From: Flavihumibacter fluminis
Lineage (GTDB): Bacteria; Bacteroidota; Bacteroidia; Chitinophagales; Chitinophagaceae
Direction: 5' to 3'
Assembly: GCF_021491375.1 (NCBI RefSeq)
Contig: NZ_JAKEVY010000001.1
Location: forward strand, 992,001 to 1,056,000
DNA: 64,000 nucleotides
Under the pieces are notes generated by a model. That model was not told the origin of the DNA. It made no database searches and saw only the letters and a program-made list of their open reading frames with translations. The translations under genes were made by a program, and so were the position numbers. Shown piece after piece: positions 7,567 through 15,694 of this stretch. How positions within the stretch are numbered: the first letter of the stretch is position 1; each line of letters opens with the position of its first letter.

Positions 7567-8031
7567 TTACTTCACCCTTACCAACTTTTCAATATTAAGG
7601 TGTTCAATCCCAAGGGCTTCTATTTTTTCAACGCCAGTGGTTATCAACGTATCCCCGGAAATTTTATAGAAAAGCTCAAACTCTCCCCCCTCCCATTCCC
7701 GAACAGAAAAATAATCCAGCAGTTCGGCATAGGTACTGTCGCCAATTTTTACCCTCCCGCCCCCTGCAGCATAACTGGCAGTACTATCTTTCCCCTTATT
7801 CAGATCATGCCGTAGAAAAGCAAAATGTGTCGGACTGATAATCTTGATCATTTCCTGTCCGATGGTATAATCGGTTACCACCGTATCTGTTCCCTTGATT
7901 GTAGTACCGGTAAGTAATTTCCAGGTACCCACAATTGGAGGAGCTGTTTGTGATTTCGCATCTTGTTTTGGAGTAACAGGTCCACAGGAAACAACCATCA
8001 ATAACATCCCGAATACATATCCGTACTTCAT
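7567..8031 (-). CDS. Lipocalin-like lipoprotein, function unknown
   Basis: 154-residue protein with a lipoprotein signal (LLMVVSC, Cys 16), so anchored in a membrane facing the periplasm. After a short linker comes VGTWKLLTGTT at about residue 34, the entry strand typical of lipocalin-like barrels, followed by alternating strands to the end. No catalytic signature is visible. It begins 11 nt after the stop of the upstream glycosidase-like gene on the same strand, so the two form an operon. The function is not known; a small-molecule-binding or structural role is possible. Confidence 0.75.
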   Translation of the reverse strand: MKYGYVFGMLLMVVSCGPVTPKQDAKSQTAPPIVGTWKLLTGTTIKGTDTVVTDYTIGQEMIKIISPTHFAFLRHDLNKGKDSTASYAAGGGRVKIGDSTYAELLDYFSVREWEGGEFELFYKISGDTLITTGVEKIEALGIEHLNIEKLVRVK

Positions 8032-8042
8032 ATCAGAAAAAT

Positions 8043-9119
8043 TTAATTCTTATAAACCTCCTTCAGCACCTTCAATTTCGCAGTATCACCCGCTATTGAT
8101 TCTGCAGAAAATGGCATTACACCTGTGGAAGGAGGCAATAAACCAAATTCCAGAACCTGCTTAAACTCCTTCGGGGTTACCTGTCCAGTTCCATTGTACC
8201 CCTGCACAATCGGCCATATTTTAGGTGCCCCAGCCCCTTTCAACCACGACTGCCCCGATAACCAATTCATATATTCACCCACCCAGGAAACCGGCCGGCC
8301 TTTTAATTGATGGAATAACATAGGAGATAACACATCCGCCTTGCCGGAAAGTGCAGCCAGATCAATTCCCAAATTTTTATACAATGCAGAATCATGATCT
8401 GCAGGCATCCATCCGCAATGATAAATACCGGTCAGCAGCGAGCCATCAACTGATTTAACCTGTTTACCCAGCAAATCTGCCCACTCCACCAACACCCCTG
8501 TTCTCCATTTTCTCCAGGCAACTTCCTGATTCCTTAATATCCAGTCAGCCTGATCTGCAATCGGCCCCTCAGGCAATTTTAGTCCGGCATAGTTTTCAAA
8601 TAACCCCATACATCGTTCACAAAAACAGGTTTCAGGCAGAATTGGATTCGGCGTTTCAAATTGTGCATGCCAATGAAAATAATCCAGCCAGATGCCATCA
8701 ATTGAATAGGAAGACAGAATAGTTGCCAGTGCCTGCTGCCGATCCGCCCTGAATCCAGGATCAGTAGGACAAATTCCCATAAACCAATCAGCCGGCTCTG
8801 CCCGATTCCCCTTTTCAGTTATCGGCCATGCTTCCGGATGCTTTGATAAGTATTCCTTGCCATTCAATACCGGGAACTCTACATAGATCTTTACACCCTC
8901 TTTTTTCGCACGTTCTATAAATTCCTGATTCAAAGATCCACTTCGAATAAATACGGCATTAATACCCAATGAAGAAAAATCATACCCTGCTTTCCATAAC
9001 GCTGCAGGATTCCCATATACGCCCTTAACAGGAGAGTTTAGTCCTCCAACTTTCTTAGAGCTAATACAACCCAGAAGCTGGATTAATAACAAACCGTATA
9101 AAATAATTTTTATTCGCAT
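8043..9119 (-). CDS. Glycosidase-like TIM-barrel lipoprotein
   Basis: 358-residue lipoprotein (LIQLLGC, Cys 18). The body looks like a (beta/alpha)8 glycoside hydrolase-like domain: INAVFIRSG (strand 1-2 region), VKIYVEF, then DGIWLDYFHWH with Asp 146 and His 149/151 at a strand end, a CFCERC motif at 165-170, and later LLTGIYHCGW and KADVLSPMLFHQL. These fit putative hydrolases of the GHL type whose substrates are unknown. The Asp at 146 is the best candidate for a catalytic or metal-binding residue. It is the first gene of a two-gene unit with the lipocalin-like lipoprotein and is transcribed away from the TonB cluster. Confidence 0.75.
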   Translation of the reverse strand: MRIKIILYGLLLIQLLGCISSKKVGGLNSPVKGVYGNPAALWKAGYDFSSLGINAVFIRSGSLNQEFIERAKKEGVKIYVEFPVLNGKEYLSKHPEAWPITEKGNRAEPADWFMGICPTDPGFRADRQQALATILSSYSIDGIWLDYFHWHAQFETPNPILPETCFCERCMGLFENYAGLKLPEGPIADQADWILRNQEVAWRKWRTGVLVEWADLLGKQVKSVDGSLLTGIYHCGWMPADHDSALYKNLGIDLAALSGKADVLSPMLFHQLKGRPVSWVGEYMNWLSGQSWLKGAGAPKIWPIVQGYNGTGQVTPKEFKQVLEFGLLPPSTGVMPFSAESIAGDTAKLKVLKEVYKN

Positions 9120-9163
9120 CTATATCCGGAAGGCGCTTCAAGTTACAACCGATTTTTCAGGAT

Positions 9164-9177
9164 ATGACTTAAATCAT
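9164..9177 (+). promoter_or_regulatory. Crp/Fnr-type box upstream of the cysteine-rich TonB cluster
   Basis: ATGAC-TTAA-ATCAT. Its centre (9170.5) is 36.5 bp from the last base of the -7 element at 9200-9207, which corresponds to about -41.5 from the predicted start, the classical class II activator position. The same arrangement occurs at three other promoters in this window. Confidence 0.65.
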
Positions 9178-9178
9178 G

Positions 9179-9207
9179 TTTGAAATTCCAAGGCCTTATT
9201 AGTTTTA
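9179..9207 (+). promoter_or_regulatory. Promoter of the cysteine-rich TonB cluster
   Basis: -33-like TTTG at 9179-9182, 17-nt spacer, -7-like TAGTTTTA at 9200-9207 (7 of 8 to TAnnTTTG). The imperfect -7 suits an activator-dependent promoter. Confidence 0.5.
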
Positions 9208-9216
9208 CAACAGTAA

Positions 9217-9627
9217 ATGTTTTTCCGCTTTATCATATCATCACTTCTACTGGCCTCACTACTATTACAGTGTTTTCAGGTACCCATGATGGTTGTAAAC
9301 TATTACACCAACAAGCAGGAATTCCTGGCCAACTGTGAAAACAAATACAGGCCCGAACTAGCCTGCGAAGGGAAATGTATCCTGATGAAAAAAATCAAAG
9401 CGGCTGAACAAAAAGAGGAACAGGAGAAAAAAGAAAGCAAAAGTTCAGGCTCTGCAGATATCGTTTCTTCACGTTGCTTTTTTACCAATGAACTGAGTTT
9501 GACTATGAAAATCTCAGTACAAGATTATTCTTTACATATGGTATCCAACACCATCGATCGATCCTATCCGCTGTTTCATCCCCCTTGCTGGGCATTTCCT
9601 GAAAATGCTTTTCACGTATACGGCTAA
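9217..9627 (+). CDS. Small exported cysteine-motif protein
   Basis: 136-residue protein with an N-terminal hydrophobic helix (residues 4-18), then a conserved-looking Cys cluster: Cys 40, Cys 50 and Cys 54 in NCENKYRPELACEGKC, a Met/Lys stretch, a charged Glu/Lys helix (about 64-75), and further Cys at 87 and 124. I do not recognise a named family. Position as first gene before a TonB receptor with its own Cys cluster, and the C-x9-C-x3-C pattern, suggest binding of a metal ion or a metal cofactor outside the cytoplasm. The promoter carries a Crp/Fnr-type box. Confidence 0.7.
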   Translation: MFFRFIISSLLLASLLLQCFQVPMMVVNYYTNKQEFLANCENKYRPELACEGKCILMKKIKAAEQKEEQEKKESKSSGSADIVSSRCFFTNELSLTMKISVQDYSLHMVSNTIDRSYPLFHPPCWAFPENAFHVYG

Positions 9628-9726
9628 AATCTTCAAATCAACACCCAATTTCCACAGCTCGTAACCATCCGGCTTGACTTCCCTTTTGTCTGTATGTTAC
9701 TTGCAACCCGATAAATTTATTTTAAC

Positions 9727-12069
9727 ATGTCAGTTTTATCCAGGCTGTTATCAGTGGTAATCCTACTGGTTACCCAGCCTTGCTTTGCCCAAAAAAAAGT
9801 CAGTGCCACCCTCATTGACTCCATCAATAATGAACCCATTAATGGCGCAACTATTCAATGCACGAACAGTACGTGTAACTGTAGTTGTGTCAGCACGAAT
9901 TCCGGTCGTTTTGAAATGAACTGCCGTGATTGCCGCTTCCTAAAAATCACACATACCGGTTACCAGTCTTTTATCGTCCCCATTGAACAACTCCTTAAAG
10001 CTCCCGGAACTTTACGCTTGCAACCCTTTGCCGGCAGCCTGAATGAAATCATCGTTACCGCGAGCAGAGGTGAAAAAATCAAGCGAACCGAAGCTCCAAT
10101 TGCTATTGGTTTGATCTCAACAGCTTCCATCCACGAAACCAAAGCGCAAAGCGCCGATCAGTTATTAAATAAAGTCAGTGGTGTAAACATGGTAAATCTT
10201 GGTAATGAACAACACCAGATGAGTATTCGTCAACCCATGACCACCAAAAGTTTATTCCTTTACCTGGAAGATGGTATCCCTGTACGCACAACCGGTTTAT
10301 TCAATCACAATGCGTTACTGGAAATGAATCTTGCGGCCACCAAAAAAATTGAAGTGATAAAAGGACCCTCCTCTTCCCTGTATGGCAGTGAGGCCATCGG
10401 GGGTGTTGTCAACTTCATCAGCCTTGCACCTACACCAGTACCTGCACTGAAAATTTCCCTACAGGGAAATAACATAGGTTACAAAAGAGCGGATCTCCAG
10501 TCCAGTTTTCAATTTGGGAAATGGGGCTTCGCCTTAAGCGGTTATTATGCTGGTAAACGAAACAGCTTTATGGAATATACCGACTTTCATAAAGGAACAG
10601 TTACGGCCCGTGTTGATTATACTTTTTCTGAAAAAACACAACTGCAGAATAGTTATACTATTACTGATTATTATAGCGATATGCGCAGCGGAGTTGACAG
10701 CATCTCATTTGCAACCCATCGGTTCTTCAATCCACAGACGTTCACTTATCGTAAAGTGAAGGCACAGCGTTTTAGAAGCACACTACATCATAGCTGGAAT
10801 GACAACTCAAATTCAAGCTTATCCGTTATTCTTAGAAAAAATTCAATCGGACAAAATCCTGCTTATAGAATCAAAGAGGATTACCGAAAAGTAAATGGTG
10901 TATGGAAAGGTGATAAAACGCTGGCACACGGAGAAATCAACGAAAGCAGTTTTAAAAGCCTGGCCATCATCAGCCAGCACAAACACCAGTTCCAATGGAA
11001 AAATGCGGAGCTGATCGGCGGACTTTCAGCAGATCTGAGTCCATCCGGCTATTCTGCTTCCTATATTAAAATCCATAAAGACACTGTTGCAGGGAAATTT
11101 GACAGCTATCAATCAACCGACAGCACGCTTACCAACTACAAAACAACTATAAACAACTATGCAGCGTTTCTTCAGTTCGCATTCGAACCTGTAAAAGGAC
11201 TGCGACTGGTAGGCTCACTTCGATATGATCTTTTTCAATACAAATTCATCAACAATCTAACTCCCTCTGCTTTTAGTGGAGCTGCAGACACCAGCACCAA
11301 TTTTAAAAAGCTAAGTCCCAAAATCGGATTCACCTACAACCCAACCAAAAGAATCGGATTTTTTGCGAACTACAGCGAAGGATTTGTGCCTCCGCAGGTT
11401 ACTGAATTGTTTACAGGAGTGAAAGTTCCTTATCTCCAGCCCTCCTTATTCAAAAACTATGAAATCGGCGGATGGATGGAATGGTTGCCCGGCAAACTCT
11501 CAGCAGATTTCAGTGTCTATCAGCTGAACGGCTCAAATGAAATTGTGAATGTCAGACTCGATGATGGCAGCTTTGCCAATCAGAACAGTGGCCGAACCAG
11601 TCATAAAGGAATAGAAGTGGGTGTCAATGCCACTCCTTTGAAAAATCTTCAGCTTAGAACAAGTGCATCCTACAGTAAACACCTATTCGAAGAATATGTA
11701 GAAAAAGGAGTAAGCTACAATGGTCGCGAAATGAACAATGCTCCCCGTTGGCTTTTAAACGCGGAAGCCTGGTATCGCCCTGCTTTCCTGAAAGGATTTC
11801 GTATCGGCACCGAACTACAACTGGTCGGCCCCTATTTTGTTGATCCGCAAAACACTGCCCGTTACCAGGGATATACCGTTTGGCACCTGAGAGCAGCCTA
11901 TCGGTATAAAGCAGTTGAAACCTGGGTTCATCTCCTGAATGCAGGTAACAGATATTATTCGAATATCACTTCAAAAAGCAGTTTCGGATATAGTTACCAG
12001 TTAGCAGATCCGCGGTCCGTAAATATTGGAATGAGTATTGATTTAGGTTCGCTTTTAAAAAATAACTGA
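9727..12069 (+). CDS. TonB-dependent receptor with cysteine-rich N-terminal domain
   Basis: Outer-membrane TonB-dependent transporter, 780 residues. Signal peptide ending CFAQ at 22, then a carboxypeptidase-regulatory-like domain (about 25-105) that carries an unusual set of six Cys: 45, 50, 52, 54, 66 and 69. The plug follows (LNEIIVTASRGEKIKRTEAPIA onward, with VIKGPSSSLYGSEAIGGVVNF at its end), then the barrel; the C-terminus is a strand followed by GSLLKNN. This is a nutrient-uptake type rather than SusC type receptor, since it has no SusD partner. The Cys pattern C-x4-C-x-C-x-C-x11-C-x2-C suggests soft-metal binding. The TGA overlaps the ATG of the next gene, so translation is coupled. 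Confidence 0.85.
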   Translation: MSVLSRLLSVVILLVTQPCFAQKKVSATLIDSINNEPINGATIQCTNSTCNCSCVSTNSGRFEMNCRDCRFLKITHTGYQSFIVPIEQLLKAPGTLRLQPFAGSLNEIIVTASRGEKIKRTEAPIAIGLISTASIHETKAQSADQLLNKVSGVNMVNLGNEQHQMSIRQPMTTKSLFLYLEDGIPVRTTGLFNHNALLEMNLAATKKIEVIKGPSSSLYGSEAIGGVVNFISLAPTPVPALKISLQGNNIGYKRADLQSSFQFGKWGFALSGYYAGKRNSFMEYTDFHKGTVTARVDYTFSEKTQLQNSYTITDYYSDMRSGVDSISFATHRFFNPQTFTYRKVKAQRFRSTLHHSWNDNSNSSLSVILRKNSIGQNPAYRIKEDYRKVNGVWKGDKTLAHGEINESSFKSLAIISQHKHQFQWKNAELIGGLSADLSPSGYSASYIKIHKDTVAGKFDSYQSTDSTLTNYKTTINNYAAFLQFAFEPVKGLRLVGSLRYDLFQYKFINNLTPSAFSGAADTSTNFKKLSPKIGFTYNPTKRIGFFANYSEGFVPPQVTELFTGVKVPYLQPSLFKNYEIGGWMEWLPGKLSADFSVYQLNGSNEIVNVRLDDGSFANQNSGRTSHKGIEVGVNATPLKNLQLRTSASYSKHLFEEYVEKGVSYNGREMNNAPRWLLNAEAWYRPAFLKGFRIGTELQLVGPYFVDPQNTARYQGYTVWHLRAAYRYKAVETWVHLLNAGNRYYSNITSKSSFGYSYQLADPRSVNIGMSIDLGSLLKNN

Positions 12070-13379
12070 TGAAACAACTAACACTCTATATCTGTGCATG
12101 GCTCTGCAGTTGGTCTTTAAAAACTGCTGCACACACGCAAACTGATAGCCTGCAATCCGTTACTCAAATAATAGCTGATCATGCATCACTGATACCCGGA
12201 CTAACAAAAGATCATCTGAAAAGACCCGTACTCAGTTGGGTGGAACAGTTAACAGAGAATCGGTTCCGAATGCGATATGCCATCTCAACCAATAATGGAA
12301 AAAGTTTTGAAGCACCTGTAATTGTCACACCCTCCATTACATTATCTCCTCATGCTGAAAATGCACCTAAACTGGTATTTAAACCCTCTGGAGAAATTAT
12401 TGCTATATGGGGCGTTACCTCAACCAGCCTGCAGCAGGGCATTGAAAAAAAAGAGGGGAGCGACGAACACATCCATCATAACGGCACAAATACAATTAAA
12501 TCAACACCAAAAAGTAAATACGCAGGCCAGATCTATTACAGTCAGTCATTTGATGAAGGTAAAAACTGGACAACAGCCAGACCACTGGTAAATGATCCGG
12601 AAGGAAATGATCAGCGTTATTTTGACGTAGCGCTCAATCAGGATGGAGAGGCTATTATAATCTGGCTGGATAACCGGAAAACAACTAACCAGGAGGGTTC
12701 AGCATTATTTATGGCAACCACTTACCAGCAGGAAGGTTTTCAGCAACAACACAAAATCAACGAAACAACCTGCCAATGCTGCCGCACCAAATTGCTGATT
12801 GATCAACAAAACCGGATTCATGTAGTCTACCGCGCTATACTTCAGGACTCAATTCGGGATATGGTGCACCAGGTATCCTCAGACGGAGGTAAAACATTCA
12901 GCACACCAAAACGTATCCATGATGATAACTGGATCGTAAAAACCTGCCCGCATACAGGCCCAACCATGACCGTCAATCAGTCCGGTCTTCATTTTGCCTG
13001 GTATTCCGCATCACCGAAGAAAGCAACTTATTTTACGAGTAGCACAGATAACGGAACCAGTTTTACAGGCTTCACCACCCTAAGTGAAACTGCAAGGCAT
13101 CCACAAATGCATACACTGGCCAATCAGTTGATCGGAGTTGTATGGGATGAGGTTCTCCGAATGGGTGAAACACCAACAACGGGCATAGGCATGGAATGGA
13201 AAAACAGAGAGGGCAAAACGATTGGCAAATTAACCCTGACCATTCCTGAAGAGATGGCAGCCTACCCCGTGATCCTGCCGCTGGAAGATGCATTTCTGCT
13301 TGCTTACCAGGTCAAAACCCCTGCAGGTCAACGGATTGGATGGAAAATTGCATCGCCCCCCACCTCAACAACTCCTTAA
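12069..13379 (+). CDS. Asp-box (sialidase-like) beta-propeller protein with CxCC motif
   Basis: 436-residue exported protein (signal peptide to about residue 22). At least four Asp-box-like turns are present: STNNGKSF, SFDEGKNW, SSDGGKTF and STDNGTSF, the pattern of BNR/sialidase-type propellers. The arginine triad of true sialidases is not evident, so hydrolysis of sialic acid is doubtful. Unusual features are the CQCC motif (Cys 235, 237, 238), CPH at 293-295, and a His-rich loop EHIHH near 133-137. It overlaps the stop of the TonB receptor gene (TGATG) and is likely its partner, perhaps a periplasmic or surface binding protein. Confidence 0.75.
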   Translation: MKQLTLYICAWLCSWSLKTAAHTQTDSLQSVTQIIADHASLIPGLTKDHLKRPVLSWVEQLTENRFRMRYAISTNNGKSFEAPVIVTPSITLSPHAENAPKLVFKPSGEIIAIWGVTSTSLQQGIEKKEGSDEHIHHNGTNTIKSTPKSKYAGQIYYSQSFDEGKNWTTARPLVNDPEGNDQRYFDVALNQDGEAIIIWLDNRKTTNQEGSALFMATTYQQEGFQQQHKINETTCQCCRTKLLIDQQNRIHVVYRAILQDSIRDMVHQVSSDGGKTFSTPKRIHDDNWIVKTCPHTGPTMTVNQSGLHFAWYSASPKKATYFTSSTDNGTSFTGFTTLSETARHPQMHTLANQLIGVVWDEVLRMGETPTTGIGMEWKNREGKTIGKLTLTIPEEMAAYPVILPLEDAFLLAYQVKTPAGQRIGWKIASPPTSTTP

Positions 13380-13390
13380 AATAGATTTCG

Positions 13391-13398
13391 TACCTTTA
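13391..13398 (+). promoter_or_regulatory. -7 promoter element abutting the methyltransferase start
   Basis: TACCTTTA (7 of 8 to TAnnTTTG), four bases, then the ATG at 13403. Predicts a leaderless mRNA. Confidence 0.5.
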
Positions 13399-13402
13399 TT
13401 CC

Positions 13403-13975
13403 ATGTGGTTTAAGGACGATCCGGCTTTCCATACCTTATATCCGGTTGAACTCAGCCAGATGGCTAGAAGGCACTGGACCCCCTTGCTGGTAGCCAGAAA
13501 AGCAGCACGCTTCCTGGTGACCCAACCCGGGGACCGAATACTTGACATTGGAAGCGGAGCAGGTAAATTCTGCCTCGCAGCTGCCAGAGAATGTCCACAG
13601 GGGAAATTCACGGGAATCGAGCAACGTCGCAACCTGGTAGATTATGCCAACCAGGCTCTTGAAATAACCGGACTAACGAATGTTGAGTTTTTGCATGGAA
13701 ACATTACCGACTTGAATTTCAAGGACTTCGATCACTTTTATTTTTACAACTCCTTTTACGAGTATATTGTTGATAGTGAAAAAATTGATGATCAAATTTC
13801 TTTTTCAAGCGACTTATTCAATTACTACAGTCATTATCTTTATAAACAATTGTGCAAAGCCCCTGAAGGTACCCGTCTGGTTACTTACCACAGCCTGGAA
13901 ACGGAAATCCCTCCCTCTTTCCAACTGGTAGCCACAGAAATAAATGATCAATTAAAATTTTGGGTTAAACTGTAA
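13403..13975 (+). CDS. Class I SAM-dependent methyltransferase
   Basis: 190-residue cytosolic methyltransferase. The SAM-binding glycine-rich motif I is LDIGSGAGKF (about residues 47-56), motif II has the acidic end FTGIEQR (about 69-75), and motif III is FLHGNITDL. The N-terminal segment with FHTLYP and HWTPLLVARKAA is family-specific and probably forms part of the substrate site. The substrate cannot be assigned. The next small gene begins 17 nt later on the same strand and is probably co-transcribed. Confidence 0.82.
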   Translation: MWFKDDPAFHTLYPVELSQMARRHWTPLLVARKAARFLVTQPGDRILDIGSGAGKFCLAAARECPQGKFTGIEQRRNLVDYANQALEITGLTNVEFLHGNITDLNFKDFDHFYFYNSFYEYIVDSEKIDDQISFSSDLFNYYSHYLYKQLCKAPEGTRLVTYHSLETEIPPSFQLVATEINDQLKFWVKL

Positions 13976-13992
13976 AACCATTTGGTACTGTT

Positions 13993-14286
13993 ATGGCTAA
14001 AAACTTGGATGACTACAGGTGTAAACTGGTTAGTAAAATTTTGCAGGCTCCAACAACAGATCATGTCACCCGCTATTTCAATGCGGCGATCAGGAGTTTG
14101 AAAGAACATAAAGTAAACGGATACGTTACGAAACGGTTCCTGGATAAAATTGAGCTGGAACTCGATGCTATACAACCGGATCAATTAAACACACAACAAC
14201 TTTATAACCGGGAAAAAGCTTATCAGCTTACCGCTATCTGTAAATACCAGCTCTTCCCGGCTGCAACAATTCCGGCTATTGCATAA
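13993..14286 (+). CDS. Small hypothetical protein
   Basis: 97 residues, mostly helical and charged (for example VTKRFLDKIELELDAIQPDQL), with no signal peptide, membrane segment or known motif. Coding is supported by its position 17 nt after the methyltransferase and by a protein-like composition. The 3' end overlaps the convergent cupin gene by 11 bp. I do not recognise a family. Confidence 0.6.
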   Translation: MAKNLDDYRCKLVSKILQAPTTDHVTRYFNAAIRSLKEHKVNGYVTKRFLDKIELELDAIQPDQLNTQQLYNREKAYQLTAICKYQLFPAATIPAIA

Positions 14287-14824
14287 TACGTTCTGCAGCA
14301 AAATCAGTTCTGCGGGAAATTTTGCCAAAATGTTTTTTGGGGAATAGTAAGGCATGCAGAAAGTGAACCAGGAATAAGGGAACAGACTTTAATCTGATCT
14401 CCTGCTCATACTTATATGCCAACCCGATTTTATGTTTTAAACTAAGATCCTTTTTCCCCCTTTCAAATTGCTTATTGGCCATGGCGAAACTTTCCCTCAA
14501 AAAAACGGCAGTATTCAGTGCGGGGTATACCATCCAATCTAATTCTGTACAACCATCCAGCGCATTCCACATCGCATGTTCCTGAAAGGGTTCAATATGA
14601 AATGAATGACCTGCTTTAATCCGGTCCAGTTTACCCTGGTGATACAACATCAATTCTCCACTGATAACAGAAAACTTTTCCTCCTGGGCAATATGATAAT
14701 GCAAAGGTGGAGCCATTCCTTTACCTCTGTACGACATGCGCATTACCAATTGTTCCTCCCCTATGCCTTCCATAAGAAACACGATTCGTTGTCCCGTTAA
14801 TTTGTTTTCTATACAAGTACTCAT
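14276..14824 (-). CDS. Cupin domain protein
   Basis: 182-residue protein with a cupin barrel in its N-terminal half. The first cupin motif appears as PPLHYHIAQEEKFSVISGEL (residues 39-58), with the His, His and Glu expected to bind a metal ion; the second motif has HSFHIEPFQEHAMWN (about 73-87). The C-terminal part (about 125-182) is helical with a hydrophobic segment LVHFLHALLFPKKHF and may associate with the membrane. Substrate and function are unknown. It runs against the small hypothetical gene, overlapping it by 11 bp. Confidence 0.8.
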   Translation of the reverse strand: MSTCIENKLTGQRIVFLMEGIGEEQLVMRMSYRGKGMAPPLHYHIAQEEKFSVISGELMLYHQGKLDRIKAGHSFHIEPFQEHAMWNALDGCTELDWMVYPALNTAVFLRESFAMANKQFERGKKDLSLKHKIGLAYKYEQEIRLKSVPLFLVHFLHALLFPKKHFGKISRRTDFAAERIMQ

Positions 14825-14903
14825 CCCTGAAATTTTCAGGCAAGATCAATCAACAGAAAAGCTGTACAAATTACCAGTTGTATTAATTGAGAAAATCGTG
14901 TTA

Positions 14904-15578
14904 TCAGTTGCTTTGCAGCGGCTCCACTTTTCCATCTACCAGTCTTTCATACCCCCCCATTACAGTAAGAGCGCCGTTGGCTACCCGTTCCCTGATCACC
15001 GGCGAGGATTGAATAATTTCCCGCACACCATGCTGAATATTGGCTTTTACAAAATGATCAAACACCTGATCACCCTTAATCTTCAAGGCCTTTATTTCGC
15101 TCTCTGCAGCAATGCTGTCTATAATTGTTTTCAGGTAGCCGGATGCATGCTCCCCTTTCACATAAGCACCGATCGCTCCACATCCTTCATGACCAACTAC
15201 CATAACCAGTGGCACATTCAAATGTTCTACTGCATATTCTATACTGCCCAGTTCAATTTCTCCCATGATATTACCTGCTGTACGAATTACGAAAATATCA
15301 CCAAGCCCCTGATCAAAAACCAGTTCAGGTGAAACCCGGCTATCAGAACAGGTTACAACCACCGCATACGGGTGCTGTCCTTTCGTCAACTCCTTTCTTC
15401 TCAACCTGGATTCATCCGGATGAATAGGCTCATACTGCGTGTATCGCTTGTTGCCCTCAAGTAACCGATCAACTGCAGCAGCAGCAGTTGGAGCGGAGGT
15501 AATTTCCTTACCAGCATCCGTTTGCAACGTACAAAAAATCAGCCAGCCGGTTAAAGCCAATAAGAACATCTTTTTCAT
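14904..15578 (-). CDS. Beta-class carbonic anhydrase, exported
   Basis: Interconverts CO2 and bicarbonate with a zinc ion. The zinc ligands and catalytic dyad are in place: Cys 77, Asp 79 and Arg 81 in TCSDSR, His 130 and Cys 133 in VGHEGC. The N-terminus (MKKMFLLALTGWLIFCTLQTDA) is a signal peptide, so the enzyme is periplasmic rather than cytosolic. Length 224 is normal. The -7 box TAGTTTTG lies 4 nt before the ATG. It is divergent from the polymerase cassette; the palindrome at 15640-15662 lies between them. Confidence 0.93.
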   Translation of the reverse strand: MKKMFLLALTGWLIFCTLQTDAGKEITSAPTAAAAVDRLLEGNKRYTQYEPIHPDESRLRRKELTKGQHPYAVVVTCSDSRVSPELVFDQGLGDIFVIRTAGNIMGEIELGSIEYAVEHLNVPLVMVVGHEGCGAIGAYVKGEHASGYLKTIIDSIAAESEIKALKIKGDQVFDHFVKANIQHGVREIIQSSPVIRERVANGALTVMGGYERLVDGKVEPLQSN

Positions 15579-15582
15579 GACA

Positions 15583-15590
15583 CAAAACTA
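15583..15590 (-). promoter_or_regulatory. -7 promoter element abutting the carbonic anhydrase start
   Basis: Minus strand TAGTTTTG, a perfect TAnnTTTG match, then TGTC and the ATG at 15578. Confidence 0.55.
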
Positions 15591-15639
15591 TTCAGTTTGC
15601 TACAGCCATTTTGTAACCTCCGTCACAAAAGCAGTTTTG

Positions 15640-15662
15640 AAATACTAATTTTTTTAGTATTT
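15640..15662. promoter_or_regulatory. Perfect palindrome, candidate operator of the polymerase cassette
   Basis: AAATACTAA and TTAGTATTT form a perfect 9-bp inverted repeat with a 5-nt spacer. Its right arm overlaps a -7-like element (TATTTTTA, 15658-15665), 32 nt before the DnaE start, an ideal place for a repressor. A damage-responsive (LexA-like) role is inferred from the genes it precedes. Confidence 0.6.
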
Positions 15663-15694
15663 TTACGGCCCGGCTTTCACGAAAGAAACTTACC

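Noticed and set aside
12069-13379. True sialidase
   Set aside because: Only Asp-box turns are shared; the arginine triad and nucleophile Tyr/Glu pair are not recognisable, and the context is uptake rather than glycan degradation.
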